Source: JABWAN01 sp041918175
GTDB taxonomy: Bacteria > Zhuqueibacterota > Zhuqueibacteria > Zhuqueibacterales > Zhuqueibacteraceae
Length of the DNA stretch: 64,000 nt
Reading direction: 5' to 3'
Assembly: GCA_041918175.1 (NCBI GenBank)
Contig: JAYRWE010000024.1
Location: 25,551-89,550 of the forward strand
Shown in pieces: positions 18,540 through 26,278 of the stretch. A model generated the notes under the pieces. It made no database searches, was not told the DNA's origin, and worked only from the letters and a program-made list of their open reading frames with translations. Position numbers and translations under genes: made by a program. The first letter of the stretch is position 1. The number at the start of each line of letters is the position of its first letter.

Positions 18540-18632
18540 ATTGGATAGGTGGATTTGTGGATTGATGGAGTTGTGAAATGTTGTCTTATCTTTAACCATG
18601 AATCCAACACTCCAATACTCCATCAATCCAAG
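18540..18632. repeat. Intergenic repeat, family G (TCCATCAATCCAA units)
   Basis: The stretch has two opposing arms of short units: GGATTTGTGGATTGATGGAG on one side and CCAACACTCCAATACTCCAT with CAATCC on the other. Related strings occur at 47200-47258, 48870-48930 and 63320-63355. Confidence 0.55.
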
Positions 18633-18638
18633 TCGCTG

Positions 18639-19748
18639 TTAGTTGCGCGAACGGCGGTTGGAGCCGCTGCTCGAATTATTATTGCTCGAACTGCTGCTGT
18701 TGCCGCTGCTGGAGGAGCCTTTCGAAGAGCTGCCGCTCGAAGAATTGCCGGAGCGCGATACGCCGGAAGATGAGCCGCCCGAATTGCCGGAGTTCGAAGA
18801 ACGGCGAGACGTGCTCGTTGAACTTCCGCTTGTGCCGCGCGAAGAGGAGCCGGAATCATCCGAGCTTGAGCGCCGCGAAACTTTGTCATTTTCGGATTTT
18901 TCACGTTTCGAGGTGCGACGCTCGGAAGTAGATGAAGGCGATTTCGCCTCCGTCGGAGTCTCACGCGTGCGCGCAGGGCGGGCAACGGAAGTGCTGCCCG
19001 TGCTCGGCAAACTCACCGTTTCATCCGTGCGCGAATCCGAAGCGCCACGCCGCGCGGTGCGACGACCATCGCTCGCAGAGCCGCTGCCCTCCGTGCGCGT
19101 GTCGCGAATCGCTTCCGTATCCGTGCGTCGTGTGCGACGATAAATGCCGTCCTCGCCGCGCGCGTAGGTGGTGCCTTCGGGCTTGCTCAAATGGCTGCGA
19201 TCCGAGCCGCGACGCGCGACCGCACCGCCGCTGCCTTCATCATTGCTCGAAGAGCGACGACCAAAAGGGCGCTTCTCATTCACATGCGCACGATCGCGGG
19301 GCACATAGGAAGAATTGCCCCAATAGGGATCATACCAACCCCAACGCGGTCCCCAACCCGCATAGGCATAACGATCCCACCACGGATCATAATAACCACT
19401 CCAGCGCGTGCCGCAAGACCAATCCCAGTAATCGTAGTCATGATATCCGATGCGCACATACCAACCGGAATGAGGGTAACGATAGCGCCACGCATACCAA
19501 GGATCCCAACGATCCCAATAATAGCGGCGATAATAAGAATCATCATACACGTAAACATTCGTTACGTGATCATAATCGCGATAATCACGATCCTCATCTT
19601 GATAATCGCGCTCATCTTCCGTCGCGGACTCGCTATACTCCGGGCGCGTTTCGACAGGCTCTTTTTTCACGACCTGCGTGTAACAACCCGTGAGCGCGAG
19701 CGCCATGAACATGGCAGCGAGAGCAAACACACTAGCTTTGAGTTTCAT
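18639..19748 (-). CDS. Low-complexity lipoprotein: Tyr/Trp/Asp-rich middle, Ser/Gly/Arg/Asn-rich tail
   Basis: A 369-residue protein with a lipobox (MALALTGC, about residues 14-21), so it is a lipoprotein. Residues about 45-140 are extraordinarily rich in Tyr, Trp and Asp (for example DSYYRRYYWDRWDPWYAW). The tail from about 260 consists almost only of Ser, Gly, Asn and Arg. No enzymatic motif is visible. AAGGAG lies 7 nt upstream of ATG 19748. A structural surface or adhesive role is only a guess. The opposite strand carries a long open frame that is an artefact of the codon bias. Confidence 0.7.
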   Translation of the reverse strand: MKLKASVFALAAMFMALALTGCYTQVVKKEPVETRPEYSESATEDERDYQDEDRDYRDYDHVTNVYVYDDSYYRRYYWDRWDPWYAWRYRYPHSGWYVRIGYHDYDYWDWSCGTRWSGYYDPWWDRYAYAGWGPRWGWYDPYWGNSSYVPRDRAHVNEKRPFGRRSSSNDEGSGGAVARRGSDRSHLSKPEGTTYARGEDGIYRRTRRTDTEAIRDTRTEGSGSASDGRRTARRGASDSRTDETVSLPSTGSTSVARPARTRETPTEAKSPSSTSERRTSKREKSENDKVSRRSSSDDSGSSSRGTSGSSTSTSRRSSNSGNSGGSSSGVSRSGNSSSGSSSKGSSSSGNSSSSSNNNSSSGSNRRSRN

Positions 19749-20011
19749 AAACCTGCTCCTTTCAGCACTGGCTGCAAGGGTGAAATAATATAGTTTGATT
19801 ACGAAGGGAAGTCGCACAGAGGTTTAACCTCTTGGGTTACTTTGTGTTCCCACATTTTTAAGGCAAGGCATATGCCAGTGGGAAGTGCGGCGAAGCTCTG
19901 CTTCTGCGCTTGTAAATAGTAGAACTTATTGCGCGAAATGCCGAAAGCAACTGCGTATGTGTACCACAACCGTGTGTTGAACGCACGCAGGTGTGAAGAG
20001 GTTGGACAACA

Positions 20012-20437
20012 TCATCTCGTTTGAAAATGCTTCCCCACCTTCTTCAAAACCTTCTGCAACGCTTCATCCTCAACCGCAGCAATCGCTTCTTTAATCGGCA
20101 GCCATTGGCGGCGACGGAAAAATTGTTCTTCCCAAGTGTCCAGCATCTTTGTTACGCACAACAAGAAGACGCGCACATGGCAAGTGCCGCCCCATTTTTC
20201 ATAGGAATAATTTCCGATTTCGTTTTCATCTAGTTTGCCCATCACGCCCGCTTCTTCGAGCGCCTCTTTCGCTGCGGATTCCGCGGCTGAAAGCCCCGAC
20301 TCAATGATGCCTTTTGGAATAATCCATCGCCCTTTGCGCGTGGTGATGAGCAGAATTTCAATCTCGCCTTTCACGTGACGATAGGGCACAACCGCGGATT
20401 GTTTGAACGAAAGCTCGGTGATCTGAAAGTCGGGCAT
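20012..20437 (-). CDS. Nudix hydrolase
   Basis: A 141-residue single-domain Nudix protein related to the diphosphoinositol/diadenosine polyphosphate branch (PKGIIESGLSAAESAAKEALEEAGV; shown by its parts PKGIIESG and KEALEEAGV). Two box positions differ from consensus: the first Glu after PKGxxxxx is Leu and the Arg of REUxEE is Lys, while both EE residues are kept. It probably hydrolyses a nucleoside diphosphate derivative; substrate unknown. It is preceded by 117 bp of non-coding DNA and repeat D. Confidence 0.85.
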   Translation of the reverse strand: MPDFQITELSFKQSAVVPYRHVKGEIEILLITTRKGRWIIPKGIIESGLSAAESAAKEALEEAGVMGKLDENEIGNYSYEKWGGTCHVRVFLLCVTKMLDTWEEQFFRRRQWLPIKEAIAAVEDEALQKVLKKVGKHFQTR

Positions 20438-20530
20438 GGCAGTGTATTCGCTTAAGAAACCTGTTGCTCCACACGCGGCAAATTATCATTATTTGAGGCA
20501 AAGTCAAGGCTGAGTTCTAATGAGCCTGAA

Positions 20531-20637
20531 AGACAGAAAGATGGAGGGCAGAAAAATTTTAAAGTTTACTCAATGCCCGGATGAAAATTGTTTTGATGAC
20601 GTCAAGCTTTATTTTTCTGCCCGACATTTTTCTGTCT
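20531..20637. repeat. Inverted-repeat element, family D, copy 1
   Basis: About 107 bp. The arms AGACAGAAAGATGGAGGGCAG and CTGCCCGACATTTTTCTGTC are complementary with few mismatches; the AT-rich middle differs between copies. A second full copy is at 59555-59646 and half a copy at 9046-9075. Non-coding MITE/REP-like element. Confidence 0.75.
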
Positions 20638-20687
20638 TGGCTTTTGTTTAAACGTTGTCTGTCTTTTTCAAAAACAGCAATCGCGTC

Positions 20688-21353
20688 ATGTCTCAACCCA
20701 GCGCTCTCATTCGCTCCAAGCAAACGGAGCCGCACGAAGATTTGCTCGCGCTGCTCGACAAGTATCGCCGCAGCGCGTTTCAAAAGCCGATTGCGGCACA
20801 CACGCGCGCGGCATTCGAGCACGCGGAGCGACTCGTGCAAGCGCACGGCCGGCCTGTGATTCTCGACTCCTGCTGCGGCGTGGGCATGAGCACCGTGCAT
20901 CTTGCGCGCGAATTTCGCGATCATTTCGTATTAGGCATTGACAAATCCGCGGCGCGCATTGCGAAGCACCATGCCTATCGCGATGCCGCGCTCTCAAACT
21001 ACGCACTCGTGCGCGCGGACGTGATCGATTTTTGGCGTTTGGCCGTGCAGCATGAATGGCGAGTCGAACGGCATTATTTGCTCTATCCCAATCCATGGCC
21101 GAAAATCACCGCGCTCAAAAAACGCTTTCATGCACATCCCGCGTTTTTAGATTTGATCAAGCTCGGCGCATACTTCGAGCTGCGCAGCAATTGGCCGATC
21201 TACTTGCGCGAGTTCGAAGCCGCATTCTTTCATTGCACCGGCGCACGCGGCGCCTTCGAAACCTTCACGCCCGAAACGCCCATCACACCGTTTGAGAAAA
21301 AATATTTGCGCAGCGGGCATGCGTTGTTTCGATTGAGGATTATGCGTTCGTAG
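20688..21353 (+). CDS. TrmB-like tRNA (guanine-N7)-methyltransferase
   Basis: A 221-residue SAM-dependent methyltransferase. The SAM loop is LDSCCGVGMSTVHLA (about 48-62). LYPNPWPKIT (about 140) corresponds to the TrmB catalytic PDPWPK motif, and the late RSNWPIYLREF and TPFEKKYLRSG match the TxFE..g end of the family. It should methylate G46 of tRNA, though divergence leaves some doubt. ATG 20688 is preferred to the TTG at 20655. It is followed by repeat C. Confidence 0.8.
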   Translation: MSQPSALIRSKQTEPHEDLLALLDKYRRSAFQKPIAAHTRAAFEHAERLVQAHGRPVILDSCCGVGMSTVHLAREFRDHFVLGIDKSAARIAKHHAYRDAALSNYALVRADVIDFWRLAVQHEWRVERHYLLYPNPWPKITALKKRFHAHPAFLDLIKLGAYFELRSNWPIYLREFEAAFFHCTGARGAFETFTPETPITPFEKKYLRSGHALFRLRIMRS

Positions 21354-21410
21354 TGACGCCTTCAGGCGTTTGATGTCGATTAGATTAAAATGCCTAAAGG
21401 CATCACTACG
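21349..21410. repeat. Inverted-repeat element, family C, copy 1
   Basis: A 62-bp palindromic unit, CGTAGTGACGCCTTCAGGCG ... TGCCTAAAGGCATCACTACG, overlapping the end of the trmB-like gene. Copies are at 30959-31019 and 32185-32244. Confidence 0.8.
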
Positions 21411-21470
21411 AACTCATGCCGTGGCTGGACAGTTTACTTGGCTCCTTGGCTCCTTCTCCCTTTTGGCTCT

Positions 21471-23672
21471 TTACCTCAACACCGCCATCTTCTTCATCTG
21501 CACAAAACCGCCGCCTTCCAACCGATAAAAATAAATTCCTGCGGGCACAATTCTACCCAAATCATCTTTTCCGTCCCAACGCGCGCTGTAATAACCCGCG
21601 CGTTGTTCACGTTGCACGAGCACACGCACTTGCTGCCCAATCAAATTATAAATCGCCAGCTTGATCTCGCCCGCAACGCTTGCGGGAAGTTCATACGCAA
21701 TCGTCGTGACCTCGCGAACGGGATTGGGGCGGCTATGATGCAACGCAAATTTTTTCGGTAATGAATTGGGAGCATTGTCATCAACACGAGTGTTGCCAAT
21801 CGTCAACTCCACGGGCACGCTCGTGACGGGATGAACGGGATCATTCGCATGAATCTCGATGGTAGCGAGGTGAGTGCCGGCCTGCAATCGCTCCGTATTG
21901 ATCGCAAGCGGCACGACGACATTACTCCCGCCTTGCACTCGCGCGGAATCAATGCCAAATTGCAGCCAGAAAGTGGAAGAAGAATCGCGCACGCTAAAAT
22001 TTAAATCCAATATACCGAGATTCGAGACGATTAACGAGTCGGTGAACACGATGTCGGGCAATAAAGCCCAACGCAACTGTCGTGGCTGCACCGCAATCTT
22101 CGGCGCAAAATCGCCGCGCAGATAGAACGAAAAATATTCGCCGCCGCTCGCGGCACGCGGCGCATAACCTACTCGCCCGCTGTCGTCCGCGGCGGAAATG
22201 AAATAATAAATGCGCTGCTTGCCATTCAACGGAGGAATCTCCGCGACAAACTCTTGCGCAATGCCGGTCGGCGTCATCGCGATAGATTGAAACGGCGCAA
22301 TGCCGGTCGTGTTATAGTGCAGCCAAACTTGTCCACGCGCCAACGCCACCGGCTGCGTGAGAATGATCGGCGCAGAAACCTGCGCAGTGATGCGATATGG
22401 CCCAATCGTGTTGATCGTATCTGCGAGCGGCGCGTGCGCGACGATCGGCTCTTCACCCACGACATACGCGAGAAACAAATTCGGTCCGCGATTTTCATCG
22501 ATCAACTGTTTAATCGCACTCGTGTCAGGATGAAACGCGTTGCCCACTTCGGGAGTGAGAGAAAAAATTTTCGGCTTCGAGGTTTGTTCGCCATAGAACC
22601 AATCATCCGCCTCGCCATTCACCGAGTAGCCGACCGTCTCCACGCCGAGGCCAGCATGATAATCGTGATATGCAACCATGCTATCCGCGAGTGCAACGAA
22701 GCTTGCATGATCCGGCGTGTGCTGCGGAATATAGCCCCACGGATAAATCAACAGATTGCCGAATGAATGATAAGACAGCGCCGCGCGAAAGCGGCGCGTG
22801 AGCACGAAGTCTCGCAACGCCGCGGTTTCCGGCTCGGAAAAAGGTGCAGTGCCGCGATACGTTCCGCTGCTGCCGCTCGGGCTGGAACCGATGTTGTCAT
22901 AGCCCCATTTGAAAGCATAATTGCGATTGAGATCAACCCCGAACGAGCCGCCCGCATTGCGTCGCCGATTCTTGCGCCACCACAAATCTTGTTGATGCAC
23001 ATAATCCAGTCCGTCGGGATTCAAAGTGGGGATGAGCCAAATTTGGCGCTCGTTGACGAGATAGGTGACGTAAGGATCGCTGCCGTAATTTTGCAGCAAG
23101 TAGTTCATGAAATCGAGCACGATCTCCGGCGTGATGATTTCGCGCGCGTGATGATTGCCGATGATGAGCACCTCGGCCTCGTCTTCGTCCGCGAGCACGT
23201 TGTCCGAAATTTTCACGGCCCAAATGTCGCGGTCGGCGAGCGTTTGCGTCTTCTCCCAACTGTCGCCAATATCAACAAGCTGCACGAGCGTAGGATAAAA
23301 CGCCTCGGCAAGTTGCAGCTCCGTGAGCGTTTCTCCGTAGTCGTGAAAGCGGTCAAGATAACCCTGCGCGCGCAACGCGAGCGCGAAGGTTTCGAGATTG
23401 GCGTTAAGCGTCGTATAGGCCACGCCCAGGCTGGCAAGCCGAGCGCGGTCGTCCTGCGTGGCGATAACTTCAAAAGCGTTTTGTTGAGGATCAAACTCCG
23501 CCACATCCAAATCGAGTGCGAGAAGTTTTTCCAATGTGGATTGATCGAGTGCGCGCGCATCAATGTGCAGCATGTGGCGCGGCGCGTTTCGATATTCCGG
23601 CGCTTGCGCATGCAGTGGCTTTATTAAACAAAACAAAAGCAGGACGGCGAGCAACGACGCAGAAACTTTCAT
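21471..23672 (-). CDS. Secreted M14 zinc carboxypeptidase with C-terminal sorting domain
   Basis: A 733-residue protein with a signal peptide (1-22, ending LHAQ), a propeptide-like region and an M14 domain. Zinc ligands are in GNHHAREIITPE (HxxE) and the later His in LSYHSFGN; substrate/catalytic features include LNPDGLDY, DLNRNYAF and the Glu in LTPEVGNAF. Immunoglobulin-like segments and a FlgD/T9SS-like end (SRPNPVREVTTIAYELP ... VPAGIYFYRLEGG) follow, so the protein is probably exported and sorted to the surface. It cleaves C-terminal residues of peptides; specificity unknown. It is followed by repeat C. Confidence 0.9.
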   Translation of the reverse strand: MKVSASLLAVLLLFCLIKPLHAQAPEYRNAPRHMLHIDARALDQSTLEKLLALDLDVAEFDPQQNAFEVIATQDDRARLASLGVAYTTLNANLETFALALRAQGYLDRFHDYGETLTELQLAEAFYPTLVQLVDIGDSWEKTQTLADRDIWAVKISDNVLADEDEAEVLIIGNHHAREIITPEIVLDFMNYLLQNYGSDPYVTYLVNERQIWLIPTLNPDGLDYVHQQDLWWRKNRRRNAGGSFGVDLNRNYAFKWGYDNIGSSPSGSSGTYRGTAPFSEPETAALRDFVLTRRFRAALSYHSFGNLLIYPWGYIPQHTPDHASFVALADSMVAYHDYHAGLGVETVGYSVNGEADDWFYGEQTSKPKIFSLTPEVGNAFHPDTSAIKQLIDENRGPNLFLAYVVGEEPIVAHAPLADTINTIGPYRITAQVSAPIILTQPVALARGQVWLHYNTTGIAPFQSIAMTPTGIAQEFVAEIPPLNGKQRIYYFISAADDSGRVGYAPRAASGGEYFSFYLRGDFAPKIAVQPRQLRWALLPDIVFTDSLIVSNLGILDLNFSVRDSSSTFWLQFGIDSARVQGGSNVVVPLAINTERLQAGTHLATIEIHANDPVHPVTSVPVELTIGNTRVDDNAPNSLPKKFALHHSRPNPVREVTTIAYELPASVAGEIKLAIYNLIGQQVRVLVQREQRAGYYSARWDGKDDLGRIVPAGIYFYRLEGGGFVQMKKMAVLR

Positions 23673-23797
23673 CGCGATGCTCCAAGGTTTGAGGTGAGAC
23701 AACACGAGATGATAGAAGGAGGCGGCCCTTTTACGGAAGGAAAAGTAAAGCGAAGGTCGGCAAAGAGCAATCGGAAAAATGCGGCTGGTGGCGCGCT

Positions 23798-24949
23798 TCA
23801 GCTAATGAACTCGAAGTAGTTGTCGCGATGCACGGTTTGAAAGCTGGCGTTGGGATAAGTTGCGAGCCATTCCTGCGGGGGCTTGGCTTCCTGCGCCTGC
23901 CATTTCATTTCATAGCCGAAGAGCCGGCCTTCGCGCTCTTCAATCAGATCGACTTCTTTTTTATCGTACGTGCGCCAGAAATAAAAATGAGTAAACTCGC
24001 GCAGGTATTCTTGCCGCTTGATGCGTTCCACGATGACATAGTTCTCCCACAATTGGCCAATATCGTTGCGCATGGGCAGCGGGTTGAAATTGCCGATGAG
24101 CGCGTTGCGAATGCCATTATCATAAAAATAAAACCTCGAGCTTTTGCTGATCTCCTTGCGCAGGTTGCGGCTAAACGCGCTCATGCGATGAACCACGAAA
24201 ACTTTTTCCAGCAGATCGAGGTAACGTTCCACCGTATTCTTGCTCATTCCCAATTGTGTGCCCAACTCATTCAATGAAACTTCTTTGCCAATTTGAAAGG
24301 CAATGAGCTGCAAAAGCTGCACAAGCTTATGCGAATGGCGAATACCTTCCAAAGCCAAAATATCTTTCAATAAATAAGAGTTGACCAATTCGCGGAGGTA
24401 TTCTTCGCGTTGCGCCTTGCCGGATTGTGTAACGACTTCGGGGTAAGCGCCAAAGAGCAATCGCGCTTCCAAGTTGGCCGCGGTTTCGTGGCGCTTTTCC
24501 ATTTGCGAAATCTCCATCTGCGCCAATGGAAAAAGTTTTAGAACATGCTTTCGGCCCGTCAAAGGTTCGCCCACATCTTTGGCAAGATCAAATGAAGAAG
24601 AGCCGGTCGCAATGACTTTCACTTGCGGTAAATGATCAACAATGAGTTTGAGATTCAAGCCGATCTTTTCAACGTATTGGGCTTCATCAATCACCAACAA
24701 GGTGTGATGGCCCACAAAACTTTTGAGTTTTTCCAGCGACTGGCTCCCCAAATATTCTCGCACCACTATGTCATCACCACTGACCGACAAGATACGATCT
24801 GCTTCCGCGGGATTTTCTTCGCGATAGCGCGTGATAAAATTTTTGACAAGCGTAGTCTTGCCCACACGCCGTGCGCCATAAAGTACAATGACCTTTGCGG
24901 GCATGAGCGCTTGCCGCAAATTTTCAGCTTGTCTTTGGGGAATATACAT
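23798..24949 (-). CDS. ATP-binding protein, AAA_14 plus DUF4143
   Basis: A 383-residue protein. The Walker A is GARRVGKTTLVKNF (25-38), Walker B is LLVIDEAQY (about 92) and the sensor is VIATGSSSF. The C-terminal DUF4143 half carries FYFYDNGIRNALI and the nuclease-like ELVDLIEEREGRLFGYEMKW, here KEVDLIEER with EMKW. Such proteins are widespread in FCB genomes in many copies; the role is unclear (transport, conflict or transposition has been suggested). It stands alone and has no visible partner. Confidence 0.85.
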   Translation of the reverse strand: MYIPQRQAENLRQALMPAKVIVLYGARRVGKTTLVKNFITRYREENPAEADRILSVSGDDIVVREYLGSQSLEKLKSFVGHHTLLVIDEAQYVEKIGLNLKLIVDHLPQVKVIATGSSSFDLAKDVGEPLTGRKHVLKLFPLAQMEISQMEKRHETAANLEARLLFGAYPEVVTQSGKAQREEYLRELVNSYLLKDILALEGIRHSHKLVQLLQLIAFQIGKEVSLNELGTQLGMSKNTVERYLDLLEKVFVVHRMSAFSRNLRKEISKSSRFYFYDNGIRNALIGNFNPLPMRNDIGQLWENYVIVERIKRQEYLREFTHFYFWRTYDKKEVDLIEEREGRLFGYEMKWQAQEAKPPQEWLATYPNASFQTVHRDNYFEFIS

Positions 24950-25061
24950 TGACCATTCCTTGATAAATTCTGTCAGTCAGTAGACAGAATTTATTCGAAT
25001 TTGGTCAAAAAGCAAGCTGTGGCTATGAAATTCTCAAAAGGGCTTAAGCTCAGGCCAGTTT

Positions 25062-25286
25062 TTAATTGCACGCACATCCGCCGCCTGAGCCACCCATGCC
25101 GCCTGTGCTCGCTTCCAACGTTTCCAACCAATGACGCTCCGTTGCTTCCTCGCCCTGCGCTTGTTTGAAATCCATAATGCGCAACGCCAAGTGCTCGCGC
25201 TCATAAGGCTTCACTGCCGCGCATGCGTTCAAGAGCATCGCCGCGCTCACCGCCAAAAGCATAAACCATCCGCGTACTCGTGACAT
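25062..25286 (-). CDS. DUF4266-domain small lipoprotein
   Basis: A 74-residue lipoprotein with a lipobox (LLNAC, about residue 21), a conserved YEREHLALRIMDF segment and a glycine-rich end GGMGGSGGGCACN. This matches DUF4266, whose members end in a similar GGG-C-x-C-N. Function unknown. AAAGGA lies 6 nt before ATG 25286. In other bacteria DUF4266 genes commonly neighbour TlpA thioredoxin and DUF3570 genes; both are nearby here (25491 and 31028), so a shared redox or metal-handling envelope function is plausible but inferred. Confidence 0.8.
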   Translation of the reverse strand: MSRVRGWFMLLAVSAAMLLNACAAVKPYEREHLALRIMDFKQAQGEEATERHWLETLEASTGGMGGSGGGCACN

Positions 25287-25490
25287 ATCTGTTCCTTTCA
25301 TTTTTCTCTGAAACCGACATTCGCTTTTTTTGTTTTGTCGCTGCTTCACCGAGGGTTCGTCTCCGCTTGTTTCTCTAGGTGATCTTTTCAAAGCAGAGTG
25401 ACTTCAAAGCGACGGCATCCCGCTGCCGAGCTGTGATTTTCAAAATCGGTGGTGGCAAATATAAGTCGCCAACCCGCACGCTCCCCCACT

Positions 25491-26012
25491 TCAATCTCCA
25501 GATCGCGACTTGCCGCTCGCTGCGCCATTTGCCTTTTGCTCCAACAATTCTTCAATCTCGTTTAAAATGCGCTTCCACTCTTTGCCGTCATAGCCGCTGT
25601 GGACGTAGCGCAAATTGCCGTTGCGGTCAATGAGATAACTGCTCGGCATAGTTTCGGGATCATAGAGCTTCGTCACTTTCTTCGCGCCGTCCCACAACGT
25701 CTCGAACTTGAGGTTGTACTTGTTCACGAAGCTTCTCGCATTTTCCATTTCATTGTCCACCGACACCGCGAGAATCACCAACCCGCGCTTGCCGAGATTT
25801 TCCTGCAACAATGAAAGCTCGGGCAACTCCTCGCGGCACGGCGCGCACCACGTTGCCCAAAAATTCAACAACACCACTTTGCCGCGCAAGCTTGACAACG
25901 AAACCTCTTTACCGCTGAGTGAAGCCAAAGTAAAGTCGCGCGCCTTCGCGCCGGGCTTGATTTCCGGCGAAGTCGCGAATAAGCTGAGAGCTAATATCAT
26001 TTGAGTGAGCAT
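25491..26012 (-). CDS. TlpA/ResA-type exported thioredoxin
   Basis: A 173-residue protein with a short hydrophobic N-terminus (export signal) and a thioredoxin fold. The active site is FWATWCAPCREELPEL (CxxC near 57-60), the cis-Pro is in ETMPSSYLID and SGYDGKEW lies near the end. It probably reduces disulfides or haem-binding cysteines outside the cytoplasm. GAGGA lies 6 nt before ATG 26012. Together with the DUF4266 gene downstream and the dihaem lipoprotein upstream it suggests an envelope redox group. Confidence 0.88.
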   Translation of the reverse strand: MLTQMILALSLFATSPEIKPGAKARDFTLASLSGKEVSLSSLRGKVVLLNFWATWCAPCREELPELSLLQENLGKRGLVILAVSVDNEMENARSFVNKYNLKFETLWDGAKKVTKLYDPETMPSSYLIDRNGNLRYVHSGYDGKEWKRILNEIEELLEQKANGAASGKSRSGD

Positions 26013-26051
26013 GTGTCCTCTTTAAGAATGATTTGTGATACTTTTTTAGAA

Positions 26052-26144
26052 ATGTCATCCTGTAAGGACCTTCCCTCGTGCTCGGAACAACGTTTGTTTG
26101 GAGAGAGGTTTCGAGCACGAGGGAAGATTCTTCCAGAATGACAT
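26052..26144. repeat. Inverted-repeat element, family B, copy 2
   Basis: A 93-bp palindrome with arms ATGTCATCCTGTAAGGACC / CTTCCAGAATGACAT and inner CCTCGTGCTCG / CGAGCACGAGG. Same family as 4946-5036. Confidence 0.8.
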
Positions 26145-26170
26145 GAGGCGGGAACGTTTCTCTTTTAACG

Positions 26171-26243
26171 TGTCATTCAGGAGGAATCTTTTTAAGCACT
26201 GGACATGATCACCAGCGAGTAAAAGGATTCCTTCTGAATGACA
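26171..26243. repeat. Inverted-repeat element, family A, copy 2
   Basis: A 73-bp element matching 863-936 in the same orientation, including the interior AAGCACTGGACATG...CCAGCGAGTAAAA. It lies 27 bp downstream of the family B copy. Confidence 0.85.
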
Positions 26244-26278
26244 AATCTATGAGAGAGTGCGCTAGCAGCACGCGCACC

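Noticed and set aside
18643..19143. Plus-strand Leu/Glu-rich ORF (166 codons)
   Set aside because: Shadow of the low-complexity Ser/Gly tail of the lipoprotein on the other strand.
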